The notes beneath the pieces were generated by a model. It was given only the letters and a program-made list of their open reading frames with translations, ran no database searches and had not been told where the DNA came from. A DNA stretch of 64,000 nt from Amyloporia xantha. Lineage: Eukaryota > Basidiomycota > Agaricomycetes > Polyporales > Adustoporiaceae. The stretch's first letter is position 1; every line of letters starts with the position of its first letter. The stretch lies in the NCBI GenBank assembly GCA_036971615.1, contig JAYKKR010000001.1, forward strand, positions 3,658,001 through 3,722,000, given 5' to 3'. Below are positions 12,452 to 24,280 of this stretch, in pieces. A program made the translations under genes and the position numbers.

Positions 12452-14669
12452 ATGCAGACACCAACTGCGCAACCCTCTTTTCGATTCAGTTCACCAGAAG
12501 GCTTTGCCTTCTGCCGCGAAATTATGGCCAAGGACCTCCCATACGATCCACACGATTATCAGCTCGAAGGCGTCTGCAAAGCGTTGGAGGGCACAGATGT
12601 CCTAGCAATCACCCCCACTGGTTCTGGCAAGACGGGCTTCATGATAATGTATATACTTATCGCGCGAGCTCTTGCGGCAGACCCCTCTCTGTGCAACTTG
12701 ACGGATTCCGTCAGAGCACGATTCCGCGCTGACCCAGCGATATTGGTCGTATGTCCAACGAAGGCCTTGGAACATGACATGGTACGTGGTTGAGATCTTC
12801 GGCTTAGAGAAACACTAAAATTTGATTTTTGTAGGAGCCGAAGTTCAAATCAGCCAATCTCTCGACACTGGTCATTAATGCTGATACCACCGAAAAGGCT
12901 CGCCGCGAGGGCAGGGATCTCTGGGAGGCCGCGGGCAGTGGGGTTGCGGTCATTCTGCTGTCTCCAGAACAACTCATATCCAAAGGATTCGCTGGCCTGC
13001 TCAGCAAAAAGGCCTTTCAGGCTCGTATCATGGCCCTCAGTGTCGATGAAGCTCACCTGCTCAACACATGGGGAGCCCAGTTCCGCACAGCGTTTACACA
13101 TATCGGGAACATACGCATGCGACTTCCTGGTACTCCGGTTCTCATGGCGCTCACGGCCACTTTGCGTCCAGGGCCTCAAACACAGTCAGTTTGTCAGTCT
13201 CTCGGTTTGCGCGAGAATGAGTACCACCTTATCCGAAGGTCCAATGCCCGTTACGACTACCGCTGGGTCTTTCGCACGATGGCATCCGGAATCAAGTCCA
13301 CACGTTTCCCGGAGCTTGACTGGGTACTCGAGGAAGACCGCAGGATAATAATGTTCTGTACCACTATCACGCTTGGCAATCGCGTGGCAGCATACCTGTG
13401 GAAGAAGGCAGAGAAGTGGCCAGATCGCGCAGAGCGCATCCGCGTGTACAATGCATTGAACTGGGAGACGTACAATTCAGCGACACTCGAATTGCTTCAC
13501 AATGATCCACGCTCACGGCTGACACTTGGGACCGATACAATGGCATTTGGTATTGATGCATGGTGAACACAAGATGTCATTTCATATGGCGATATCCCTG
13601 CCGACCTCGAACTTTTGCTGCAGCGAGTAGGGCGCCTGCGCGATGGGAGAGGCATGGACTCACGTGCAATAGTATATTTGCCTCGCAATGCTGCAGCACT
13701 TGCAAGCAAGGCGCTGGATACTGTGGCTCAAACCAAGATAGTCAAGCTGAAGGGCACTAGCAAGGAGACGGGGCAGTTGACGAGGCCATGGCACGACTCA
13801 TCCTGGCCCGATGCAAAAATGAAGAAATTAATCAGATTTACAACAATGCGGTCAATGATGTGCCATGCACCTGTCAAACATGCGAAGCGAGGCCCCCCGT
13901 GCCACGTCCAGTACCATGCAATTGTAGTGGTTGTGTGCCCGAAATCGTTGATCCGTTGCTCTCAGTTTCTGGACTACCAGATCTGACGGCTGTCAGTTCG
14001 GACTCGGACTCGGACTCAGACTCAGGGCACCCGGTTGACACTGAGCAGCAGCCACCTGCTCGTGCACCTATGTCAGCGGAAGTGAAGGAAGGGCCTGCTC
14101 CACATCATCCCCTGCGTATCACAAAGGCTATGCGCGAAATGGGTGAGAAACGTCTCATGAAATTTCGCCGCACTGTTTGGGAGGAGGCAGATGAATGCAA
14201 GTACGGCATGATACCATCAGAGGACTTCTTGCCCTCTGGCCTCATCAAGTCCATTTTCGATAACTTTGCATCACTCACGGATCTCGAGACCCTTCGCACG
14301 ATCATCCGCAACCATCAACCACTTGAACACCATCACAGCGAGCTGCTGGGAGTGGTTGAAGAGCTGCGTGCTGGATTTCATGATCTACGTGATGAGAAGA
14401 GGAAGGCGACGAATGCGAAGCAAAGAGAAACGCGGGCCCGAAACAGGGTGGAAGCCCTGAAGCGGATCGAGGACACCACTGTAGAGAGAGATGGGGCCTG
14501 TGGTGGCAGTGAGACGTTATTGGATGCTGCCGAGGCTTGCGGCCCGAGCAGACCTGAGGCTAGCAAGGGTCTGAATCTGAAGGTGCAGATGGGAGGCATG
14601 AGTACAGGTAAACTTAAGATACCTGGGGGACGTTTTATAGGGCGCAATCGTGATGGTACTAGTCCATGA
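12452..14669 (+). pseudogene. RecQ-like DEAH helicase, element 2 (in-frame stop, frameshift)
   Basis: Counterpart of the helicase at 7935-10123, starting at ATG 12452 about 200 bp inside the element end. The motifs are the same: TPTGSGKT, SVDEAHLLNTWG, ALTATLRPG, TDTMAFGID, QRVGRLRDGRG. The intron is at about 12782-12834. The same TGA (13564-13566) interrupts the frame after GIDAW. This copy also lacks one G at 13770-13773, which breaks the frame before the Cys-rich region, and has an extra G at 14625-14629, which changes the last residues (14669 end instead of ...PGDVL). The shared stop predates the duplication or was spread by gene conversion; the G-run differences could be sequence errors. 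Confidence 0.75.
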
Positions 14670-14850
14670 AAAAGTGGTCAGCATGCCTGCAGCTCTAACC
14701 GTAAATACATTCTAACTGTGATAGCCCTGATTATGTACCTAACATACATTGAAGTGCTGATGTCATGCTGGAGGGCCGCATAAGAAACCGTTAGTACGCA
14801 CTGGCAGGAGTGTATACAATGCCTGCACACACCTTGTGGCTCAAAAGATG

Positions 14851-17800
14851 TCATATGCCGTCGTCTTCATCCTCATAATCATCCTGTGGTGTCTCTCCAA
14901 TCTGACTGAGTACCATTGTCACTTCAGCTTCGAGGTCGACATGCTCAAAAACCAGGCTATCGTCAACCATACGCATCGAACAGACCTGCGGCTGAGGTTG
15001 ATCACAGGATCGGGGACACTCGCGATCTCCATCCTCAGCCTCGCTGTCGCTGCTCTCCATATCCAAGTCATCTCCAACGCCGTCACTCGCGCGGCCACTG
15101 GCAGTATGGGATGAGCCATCCAGGGAGGGCAGAGGTGCTCGCACACTGCGAAGGAACATGGATTCAGCGACCCACTTCTTCAATTTGCCTGCCCGCAGCT
15201 TCGACAGACCACGGCGAAAATCATCGGCGTCTCGTTCAGGTATAGAGTACGTGCGGCCAGGACGTCGCGAGTGGAGTTCATGTTCCCGGTATTCACGTGC
15301 CAGGATTTTGTGCTCTGGTCGAGTGTGTGGATCCGTGTGTCGCCCAGACCTACTTGCAAGACCAACTCCATGCTTCAAGTCATCCATGAGGCGAGTCATA
15401 TGATGCAGATTGCGTGAGACGATATCGCGCACGAAGTGATCTCCATATTCAATCCCTTTGCGCTCGGCGATCACCTGTAGCAAGCGATTGAAATGCTCTT
15501 GTACAATATCACCCGCCGCAAAGTGCCCCGGCTTTCCACTGAGATTGATGACCAGATTGCTCAGGATAGCATGGCGCAGCGCGGGACTGCTCTCGAGTTC
15601 GATGTTTGTGATAGTCTCTAAGAGATATGAGGTGTACTTGGAATGCGAGGAGCCTGCAAATGTAAAGAGCATAAGCTAAAGATGACATGCGACACCATGA
15701 GGATCAGCGGCATGCAGACAGTACTGACAATTAGCGACGGACCTTTAACGCTTCATATACCCGACCGACATCGCCCTCGGCGACAGCATATGCAAATTCA
15801 CGAGAGACCACTGCATCCCGCATGAACGCAATGGACTGAGCGAGCACGCGGTCTCCTGTGAATGGCTCCGCCTCCTCTGCATCATCTGTACTCGGCTTTT
15901 TCTTGGCTTTCTTTTGCTGCGTTGCTTCTTGGTGGCACCACTAGTCACGGAGGGCGACTCTTCCACGATGGGTACCCAAGGACTACCTAGCGGTACCGTG
16001 GACTCCCAAGCACTTGGATCGGACCCGTGGTCGGCAACCGAATACAGAGCACGTTCAGCACCACGTGAACTCGAATATGCACGGTACAACTTCTGCGCCG
16101 CACGCTCAAGGTCCTCGAATGGTGGCAGCTGTTTATTTTGAGCTAGTTGCTCAAAATAGCTCAGCAGGTCGGACTGTTTGAAGTACAATCTATGGTATAT
16201 AAAACATATCAGCCCGGAGAAATTATGAGTCAGTGAATATCTGAAAACCTCACCGCCAACAGTCCAACATTCTGGCATCCAATACCAAATAGACGAGTTC
16301 CGATCCTGAATTAAAATCGACTTTCTTCAGATTGGCAGGCGTTGCTCGTCCGATCTTGGCTGCATTGTGACCCAAAGTCGACGGATCCTTGGACAGAGGC
16401 ACACCCCAATGTGTCTCAATGAGACGGCTTAGATCCGTCCACCCGGTATGCCACAATGCGAGCACGGGCTCCACCAACTGTAAGCTCTCGAATTCATCGT
16501 CATGGAACTGCATGTAGTTCTTGAGCAGGACGAGCTTCTCATACGTGAGTCCATCGCCGCCCATCAAGACCAAGCGATGCTTATGGTCCTGTTGCGTCTG
16601 TCCCATCTGTCCCAGAAAGTCGAAAACCGCATCCTTGAGCTCTGTTGTCACAGTTTCGTTCCTACTACTACTGCCGAGGGGATGAACGTTCGATGCAGTA
16701 ATTGGAACTTGCTGCTTCTTGGCCCGTGTGCGATATAGCAAAGAGACATGCTCCTTGAGATGCGCGAGTCCAGGGACATGATGGATAAGTGTTCGCAGCC
16801 ACTGCAGCATCCCGACAGTCTCGCGGTGAGATTGATCGACCAAGCCGATTAGCTGTTTGACAGTAAGGTCCTTCCGTTTGTTCTCCTTGATGCGCCGCTG
16901 TTTGTCATCTGGATCAAAAGCGTCCGGCTCATAGTCCACCGCTTCGGCATATGTTGCCGCTATTCCTATATTCAGTGTACTCTGGCGGCCAAACCGAACA
17001 TCGCGGAGTAAATGATAATTCTGTACATTGTCAAACCAGATGACCCCTGCCGTTCGGGGATCTGACCCATGCTTTTTGACGATCGCTGCTTCTTGGACTG
17101 CAAATTTGCCCATCGTCCCATAGACAGTGGTGTATGTGGGCATCATCCCGAGGCGGCTGTACCAGTGGAATAAGTCGATCGGTGCGGAGAGCGCGAAATG
17201 AAGGAGACCGTTGACAGTTGGAAACAGGTTAGCACGGTTCGAGCGCGAGAAGTTGAGAGCAGAGATGGCATGCACTGCTACCTGAGTCATGGGAACCGGA
17301 ACTCTGTCAAGTAGCTTCCATATGCAGCGAACAATGCACTGACCACATTAGGAGGGCGGTATTTACGGACTGCGACTATATCAGAACCATCTACACCGTG
17401 CTTCCGATGAGCTATGGCAAGTAGATACTTCCACGTTAATGGCTGATGCTTCTGCACGATATCCTGCACCCGTGACACAGTTGCCTGACCAATATCAACC
17501 CATTCCACATCTTTCCCTCCGGAGCCATCTCGACGCCTCCCACGGGATGTATGAAGACCGTTTTCAGGCTTAATTGCCTCTTCGGCCTCTGCAAGAAGCC
17601 TGCTTTGTATCGATTGAGCAGCAAATGAAGTCAGCATGGGCCGCACAGGTCCAATATCCTCCCATGGTGTCGTCAAAGAAAACATGAGACCTGCAGCATC
17701 TGAGTATTGATCAACTCGGCCAGCAGGGTGTCGCAGCAGTAGATCAATAATCATTGCTGGAGTGTATTTACCATGTCCATTCAGAAAATGCTGAATATAC

Positions 17801-18297
17801 TGGGCGTGAGATTTTGAAAGTACAAGGCCCTCGAATGATAATGCTTTAAATATGAACTCGGAGAAAGTCCACTTTGCATCATGAGATATGCACGTGAATA
17901 CCATTTGCAGTTTCTCTTCGTCTGTCTGTCTGGATGAGTACTTTCTTTTCTTCGCCGATGGTGGGCCTGCATCATCTGCGTGCAGTGCAGAATTCTCGTC
18001 GTGTCTACGCTTGGGCGGGCGACTCGGAGTAGGTGTACCGGGAGTGTGCCGAGAAAGATTACTGGGCTGGTTCTGCGAGGAAGCCAATGGCAGCCAGGGT
18101 TCCCGAGGTGAATATGTCGGAAGGTCAGTAGCTTCCCAATCAGAAGTGTGCGATGACCCAGGTGTTGCGAATGAAGGGATAAAATACATAGTATTGTCGG
18201 GACTCGGATCTGACGGGGACATGTGGCGCCAAGGCATACCAGTAGTGGGTGTGCGTTCGTAACCTCCGAGTTCTCGTCCATGATAATGTGACGACAT
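14851..18297 (-). pseudogene. DUF6589-like putative transposase, element 2 (one frame break)
   Basis: The better preserved copy. ATG at 18295-18297; open to 17287 (about 335 residues) where a short 40-nt intron (17304-17343) is inferred to join the frame to VPVPMTQVAVHAISALNFSR. Further introns are at about 16190-16253 (DARMLDCWR to LYFKQSDLL) and 15676-15742 (YEALK to LMLFTFAG). The last exon is open for about 270 residues to 14851, including HELHSRRPGRTYSIPERD, which is broken in element 1. The one break is a missing A in the Lys-rich run (about 15912-15915). With it corrected the protein would be about 1100 residues, in line with large DUF6589 proteins. Each copy is intact where the other is broken for several of these sites. 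Confidence 0.75.
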
Positions 18298-18573
18298 TCG
18301 AGACAATGCACGTAGACCAGCGGTGTAGTGAAGAAGGACTTAAGAGTCCTGGATGATTTCACCCTACCGCGCGGTCGCAGCACCAAAGTAATGGTAATGC
18401 TGATTGGATCTGTCGGCAGCCAGCCGGCATCGCTCGGCGATCACGCGGCAAGCGTGAGCACGCTCGAAAAGCCGTCTTACGGTCTGAGGGGCGCGTATTG
18501 GTGCAGACCTATAGAGTGACCGTCCTGCCCTCCCCTCCAAGGTCACTATTTAAGGTCTGCCTACGGGAGACTA

Positions 18574-18582
18574 GGATACGCT
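18574..18582 (-). repeat. 9-bp target-site duplication GGATACGCT (outer flank, element 2)
   Basis: Reverse complement of AGCGTATCC at 10327-10335. It directly follows the last base of element 2. Read on the minus strand the site is preceded by GGCA, as is the other insertion site. Confidence 0.85.
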
Positions 18583-18824
18583 TGCCAATGGCTGCACGCG
18601 TCTTTGGACGCGCGTCGTGACGAAAATGTGACAGCTCGCGACGTAATAATGAAATCATGTGACACATATTTTCTGCTCTCGATCACTCTGGGCGCTTGTG
18701 AAACATACTACCCAATTCACCTTTCGAGTGACCTAGCTGTCTATCCTGCCCGTATCAATCCCTGACCTTTTTCATATTATATTTCTGGCTATACCACTGT
18801 GCAAATTTCTTTGAGTACTTCTGG

Positions 18825-21018
18825 ATGGAAGCCTTTCAACTCCTCTCGCGCGGAGGTGCTCGATTTGACAAAACTAGGTTCAAGAAGGATGTACAGCTCT
18901 TCGATGTGCGTTTTTGCTGCCAAGCTAGATTTTTCAAGCCTCTCATTACTCGGGTGCAGAAAGCGAAGCCAAGGGATGACAAGGGAAAGACCGTGGCCAG
19001 ATTGGCAGAAGGAGAGATTCCTGCCGAACTGGATTTCTTCAAGTACGCTCAAGGAGGGCCCGCCAAGCGGAAGGCGCCCGAGAATCAGCAAGACGACAGG
19101 GAAGGCCGCGGGACGGAAAACAGGAGTGTGAAGAAGCAGCGGACTGGTGAAGCGGAGGATGCAAGCGAACCAGACGATGATGAAGACTCGCGTATGCCCA
19201 GGCATCGTGTTACGACCAAGGGGTCCAACGTCCCTGAGCATATAGAGTCGTTTCAAACACTGCAAGAACGGTATAAAATGTCCTCCCATTTACTCTCCAA
19301 CGTCGCGCAGAGCGGATATAAATGGCCAACTGGTATACAGTCGTACGGTATCCCCATTCTCCTGGAGGTACGTCCCCCGTGATAAAAACTACCTTTCCTG
19401 TGTTGACATGCTAGTAACAGTCCAGAGACCTCGCCGCAATCTCACCGACGGGTACTGGAAAAACCTTGTCATACCTGTTACCCGTCATGTCCTTGCTAGG
19501 AACACCGGCCTCTCGTGCGAAAGATGGTTGTGGTGCAGGCGTACGCGCTCTCATTCTGGCGCCGACGCGTGAATTGGCCCATCAGATTCATAATGAAACC
19601 CTTAAGCTGGCGCAGGGACGCAAATGGAGGATAGTTCTGTTCAGCAAGGCGACTGCTAACACCCTATCAGACAAAGCCGTGCGAGACAAAGTTGGTAAGT
19701 CTGCGGTCTAGGTCTGCGGAGACCGGTCCTAAACTCCTGTTCCATTCTTAGACGTCATCATCAGTACTCCTTTACGGTTGGTCTCGGCCCTACAGTCGGG
19801 CCATCTAGAACTTCATAAGTAAGAGGCCTTCATCGACCCTTTCCTAGCAGTACTGAATTTTTCCAAGTGTTCGACATGTCATCCTCGACGAAGCTGATCG
19901 CATGCTCGACGCCGAATTTCTATCGCAAGTACACGAGATCATTTCGGCATGTACCTATCCGCAGGTACAGAAAGCTGTCTTTAGTGCCACTCTACCGGCC
20001 GGTGCTGAGAAAGTTGCCATGGGCATGCTTCGAGACCCAATACGTGTTGTGGTTGGCCTGAAGTGGGTCCCTACTATTTGTTAGTCCTCCGCCTTACTGA
20101 CTCCTTTTGACAGAGATACTCCTCTCCCTCTCATCGCTCAATCACTTACCTATGTCGCGGATGACCCATCGAAATTGCCCACACTTCTGCAGTACTTATC
20201 ACAGCCCTATAATCCACCCGTCTTAGTATTTGTTTCGTCCCAGCCGCGTGCTACCTCATTAGCGGAAGAGCTTGTTCTCAATGGTGTACCTAACGTGGAT
20301 TGTTTACACGCTGGAATGAGCAGGAAGGAACGGGAGGACGCAGTTTCACGCATGCGGCGTGGAGAAAGCTGGGTCATGGTCAGCACAGAAGTCATGGCCA
20401 GGGGTATGGATTTCAAGGGTGTTAGAGAGGTCATCAACTATGACTTTCCGCAGAGCATTCAGAGTTACGTCCATCGGATAGGTGAGTGGCACCTCGGATC
20501 CATTCAGAACGCAGGTTCTAGGGTGGTACTTACGTGGGCACGTCAGGTCGTACGGGCCGCGCGGGGAGAGAAGGCAAGGCGATAACGTATTTCACCAATG
20601 AGGATGCACCTTTCCTGAAAACGTATGTGTTCCTGAGCGTGACCAGTTAGCTGTCGTAGTAAGATACTCATGTGCGCTCACTTCGACCGTTCAGGATTGC
20701 GAACGTTCTGCTGCAATCCGGTTCATCGGTACCCGAATGGATCCTCAAGCTTCCGAAGCCATCCAAGTTGAAGCGGCGGCAGATGGGCAAGGTCAAGCGC
20801 ACGGATGGGGTGAACAATGCGAGCAGGATAGGTCGGAATGAGGCAATCAGGAAAAGGTAAGTTCGTCCATATCTGTCCACGCCGGTCCAAAGCTTTATGA
20901 TCGATAACGATGCAGGGATATGGTTGCTGGCTCGAAGAGACGGAAGGAGAAGGCCGAGCGTATGGAGGAGTCGACGGGGGCTAGAGATAATGCTGAGGAA
21001 GCTGAGGATGAGAGTTAA
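18825..21018 (+). CDS. ROK1: ROK1/DDX52-like DEAD-box RNA helicase
   Basis: Nucleolar helicase for 40S subunit biogenesis (family role). The start at 18825, [14 protein letters not shown], resembles the ROK1 N-terminus. Motifs in order: [22 protein letters not shown] Q region (about 19310), SPTGTGKT (19445), [12 protein letters not shown] (19555), [10 protein letters not shown] (19765), LDEADRML (19890), FSATLP (19980), [10 protein letters not shown] (20220), [12 protein letters not shown] (20380), YVHRIG (20465). The tail is basic and acidic and ends [10 protein letters not shown] with TAA at 21016-21018. About eight introns of 45-75 nt interrupt it. The first (18906-18959) is 54 nt and keeps the frame open, so it could be misread as coding. 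No break is seen. It is the right-hand neighbour of element 2, 243 bp beyond the 9-bp flank. Confidence 0.93.
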
Positions 21019-22474
21019 TTCTGCGGATGTACATGCTCACTTGTCGTGGATCCACAAATGCCACTGATGGCTGTCAGAAGCAAGATGTCGATGACGGTGT
21101 GAATCAATCAAACACGAGAGTGCTCCACTCTTTAGGCTTCTCCGACGAGATTAGAACCGCGATAGGTAACTGCTAGTGCAGTCAGACGAGTGGCAATCCT
21201 TGATTGACAACGCTGCGGAGAAATGAAGGCACCAGAAGAACAAAGACGGGTCAGCAAGTGCGAACGCGTGCTTCACCATTCTCAGCCATACAATCGCGTC
21301 CTTATGCCATTGTACGCAGGAAGTACTATCTTCAGAAATGAAACGACTGCCTGCCGCGCTAACTGGGATTCCACAACGAAACTCGGTATCGAGAAGTTGG
21401 AAGAAGAGGAAAACATACACATGGTGGACGGCAGATTGCCAATTGCCGCATATGTCCATAATTGGGTTGCAAATGCGGTTAGAGAGCGCAATTACGACGG
21501 CGTACCTATTTGTGCGTGACGCTTAGGGCCGTACAAATCCTCCCCCGAACCAAACGGTCACATGGCTCAGGTATGCCAGGAGGGACTATAGGGCACACAT
21601 AAGACTTTAGAGACTTTCAACGAGACATAATACATAGAGCTCACAGCGAATGATTTCATCTTATGCAGACCTCGGCCATTGTCTTAGAATTTCCTGGGTC
21701 TCGACCTCACAGACTAGGTCTTAGCGGACTGCTGGCATTCCGTACGAGGAATGCAGGGAACATTTCTGAGATCCTCCAATGCGTGTTTCAAGATAGGATT
21801 TCGGCACAACCACGTCGTGTCCTCCCTGTCAATAATGATCTGAAGAGCCTGGGGAACCTGGCGCCATTGTTCTGTCATTAGGGGACTGTTATAGTAATGG
21901 AATTTTACCACTCCGTGCCCATGCGCTATGTGCGTATATCGACCAAGTTTGGACGATACACATAATTGAGCCGATAGAGCCGGAGCTTAGTGGGTATAAG
22001 TTTGCACGTCTCGTAGAGGGTAGAACAAATACTGAAAAATATGCAATATGCCAAGTCGGTCATCTGGGGAACTGACGGGAGATCGCTGGCTCCCTAAAAA
22101 TCACCGTTGAATTTGTACTGTTGATGCTTGGGCCCTGCAAGACGCCACTAAAAATGCTTCCGCGATAATTTGGACAACATCGGGGCTAGCTGAGCCGCCG
22201 CGCAAGTTGAAAGTCAGTTCAGGACAAATCTAGATAAGTTGACCGAGCGATGTGAGCTTTAATTAATCCGCGAGGCAGACATGAGGTGATTACAGGGAAA
22301 GTCTCTTTGCTCCGCTTTGCCATGGACAATTTCCAAGTTTGCGAGCCCTGACCATTGAAAAGGGAGGGACTCGAGAGCGAGAGGCGTTCTCCCGGTGGAC
22401 GTTTCTCGCTCTTGAGCCCCTCTTCTTACGGTCCCCAAAGCCGTCCTCCTGCTCACCTTTTGTCTGGCTGTGAT
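21019..22474. other. Intergenic region without a recognisable gene
   Basis: Holds ROK1 3' sequence and the upstream region of the HMG-box gene. The longest open frame (about 98 codons at 21223-21519, plus) has no recognisable motif and no good splice continuation, so I do not call it. Confidence 0.4.
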
Positions 22475-23931
22475 ATGCCCGCTCTTCGTAACGTTCGCCG
22501 GTCGCGTCGACTGTCGCAGAAGCCTCCACACGACCCAGGTTCGTACTGCCGCCTGTTTACATCCTATTTGCCTTTGTGGGTCCACACTACGTTCGTTCTT
22601 ACTCACTTGCTTGAATTGGCTACAGAATTCGAGGAATTTGATGACTACGATCTGCACGATCTGCAGCTGCTGTATCCCGAGTCGGAAAATGACACTCCGC
22701 CTTCCTCCTCCGACTTGTCCTCCTCCCCTCCACTGGCTCTCCCGCCGAACTCTGCCCGTCTCCCGCGTCCTCCTCAGACGACGAGCCTCCAGTATTCATC
22801 CCCCGCTCTTCCCATGCACGCAGGCGAAAGCCCGGCCACATTCCTCGCCCTCCGAATGCGTTCATGTTGTTCCGCTCCTCCCTGTGGGCGAAGGAGAAGA
22901 TCAAGAGCACTGTCGAGCGCGACCATCGCCAGATCAGTCGCATAGCAGGACTCCTCTGGAACTCACTCTCCGAGGATGATCGCGCTCCCTACAAGCGTTC
23001 CGCGGAGGCTGAGAAACAGCGCCACGCGAAGCTGTATCCCGAGTACAAGTACTCGCCCGTCTATCGCAAGGACAAGTCCGTCAAACGGAAGGGTCAGCGT
23101 GATCCTGACGTAGTTGCCACCCGATGCAGGACCGTCGCCCGGCTCATGAAGCAGGGTGTTGAGGGCGACGAGCTCGAGAGACGACTGAAGAAATTCGACG
23201 ACGAAGGCGAAGTGGATCTTCCGCCTAGCCCCGTCATTCGTAGTGCCCGCCCTCTTTCCGCTCCATCTCGTTCACGCGCGGGTGCTTCGAAACGCAGGCC
23301 GAAGAAGAAGTCTCGACGTGTCAAGATTGAGGACTCTGATTACGAAGACTCCGATGCTGACTTCAACTCCCCTGTGGTCAAGTCTGAGCCCCTATCACCA
23401 GAGCTTATTCAGATGTCCCCCGAAACCGAGGAGGAGGAGGAGTTCGTCTTTGAAGAACAGATCCCGTTCTTGAGTCTTTCCGATACGAGTGCGCCCGAGG
23501 TTTGTCTATCTTGCTCTGGTTTATTGTCGGTACAACACCCTGACTTTGGCGCTGCTCCTCTTTACTAGGTAAAGAAAGAAGAGTACGGCGGCGAGCCCGC
23601 TTTTGCCCCGCCTGCTTTTTATGACCCTGCCTCCGAATATTTCAAATCGCCTGCCGTCGTCACTGTCAACGACTTCATGTTCGCCCAGGAGTCGCGCTTG
23701 CGTTCTCCCACGCCATTCGGCCTTGAATACCCGCCCATGTTCGAACTCGGAGCGTGCTCTGGATCCTCTGGCTCCCTTGCGATGAAATCCACTTTCGACT
23801 CTTCATTCGACTACGCCTTTCCCTACTACAACGGGGAAACTAAACTAAACTCCGGCGCTGTCTCAGGAAACCACGAGGTTGCTGAGGACCCTGACTTCTC
23901 ACAGTGGTTTGACCTCGACGCAGCCGTTTGA
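22475..23931 (+). CDS. HMG-box transcription factor (MATA_HMG-like)
   Basis: DNA-binding regulator. The first exon (ATG 22475, MPALRNVRRSRRLSQ) joins after an intron to an acidic stretch EFEEFDDYDLHDLQLLYPE. The HMG box spans about 22840-23055: HIPRPPNAFMLFRSSLW, then ISRIAGLLWNSLSEDDRAPY and AEAEKQRHAKLYPEYKY, then a basic tail KDKSVKRKGQRD. The rest is Ser/Pro/acidic (EEEEEFVFEE) and ends SQWFDLDAAV at 23931 after an intron at about 23500-23567. The HIPRPPNAFMLFR signature matches fungal mating and fruiting HMG proteins. The acidic exon and the HMG exon are in different frames, and no GT-AG pair of acceptable length links them between about 22690 and 22780. A 1-nt error or indel in that C-rich stretch is likely. 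Confidence 0.8.
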
Positions 23932-24280
23932 TAGGGCGTCGCTTTCTTTTCGCATATTCGACCTTCATAACGCACATTACAGCATTTGTTTTCTTAGGTT
24001 CTCATCCCAGTTATCGGTTCTGCTTTTCGTTTGTCGTAGCTCTCGTACTTTTTGGCGTTCATCGCACTCCCACATCGTCCTGTCGTCCATTCGCACCTCC
24101 CACTATCTTTGCTGTACCACAACTCTGTGATGTTAGCTCCTATCGTGTATCTCATCGCATCGGCTGGATTCTGTATGCATCGCTCGTAGCGCAGGCACAT
24201 TGCTCTCCAATATATATCAGTGTTATCAATTATTCGGAAATATTCAGTCGTCCTCTCGCGCACAAAGATATCGTCAAGGA

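Larger units (their letters stand above)
12249..18573 (-). mobile_element. Element 2: inverted copy of the DUF6589 + RecQ-like helicase transposon
   Basis: A 6325-bp near-perfect reverse complement of element 1. Same gene order, ends and subterminal motifs (hairpin at 12284-12328; left-end motif at about 18457-18484). Noted differences from element 1: one base fewer in a G run at 13770-13773, one more G at 14625-14629, a 2-bp difference near 15248, one base fewer in an A run (T4 at 15912-15915), GC present near 17244, one more G at 17515-17517, and a substitution at 16858 (Lys for Glu). The high identity implies recent duplication or gene conversion between the copies. Confidence 0.85.

Noticed and set aside
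4006..18573. Interpretation as one large palindromic element, Helitron or Starship
   Set aside because: Each copy has its own defined ends and target duplication; no Rep/HUH motif of Helitrons and no tyrosine recombinase (DUF3435) of Starships is seen.
21223..21519. 98-codon open frame in the ROK1/HMG spacer
   Set aside because: No motif, no splice continuation and no supporting context; frames of this length are common by chance here.
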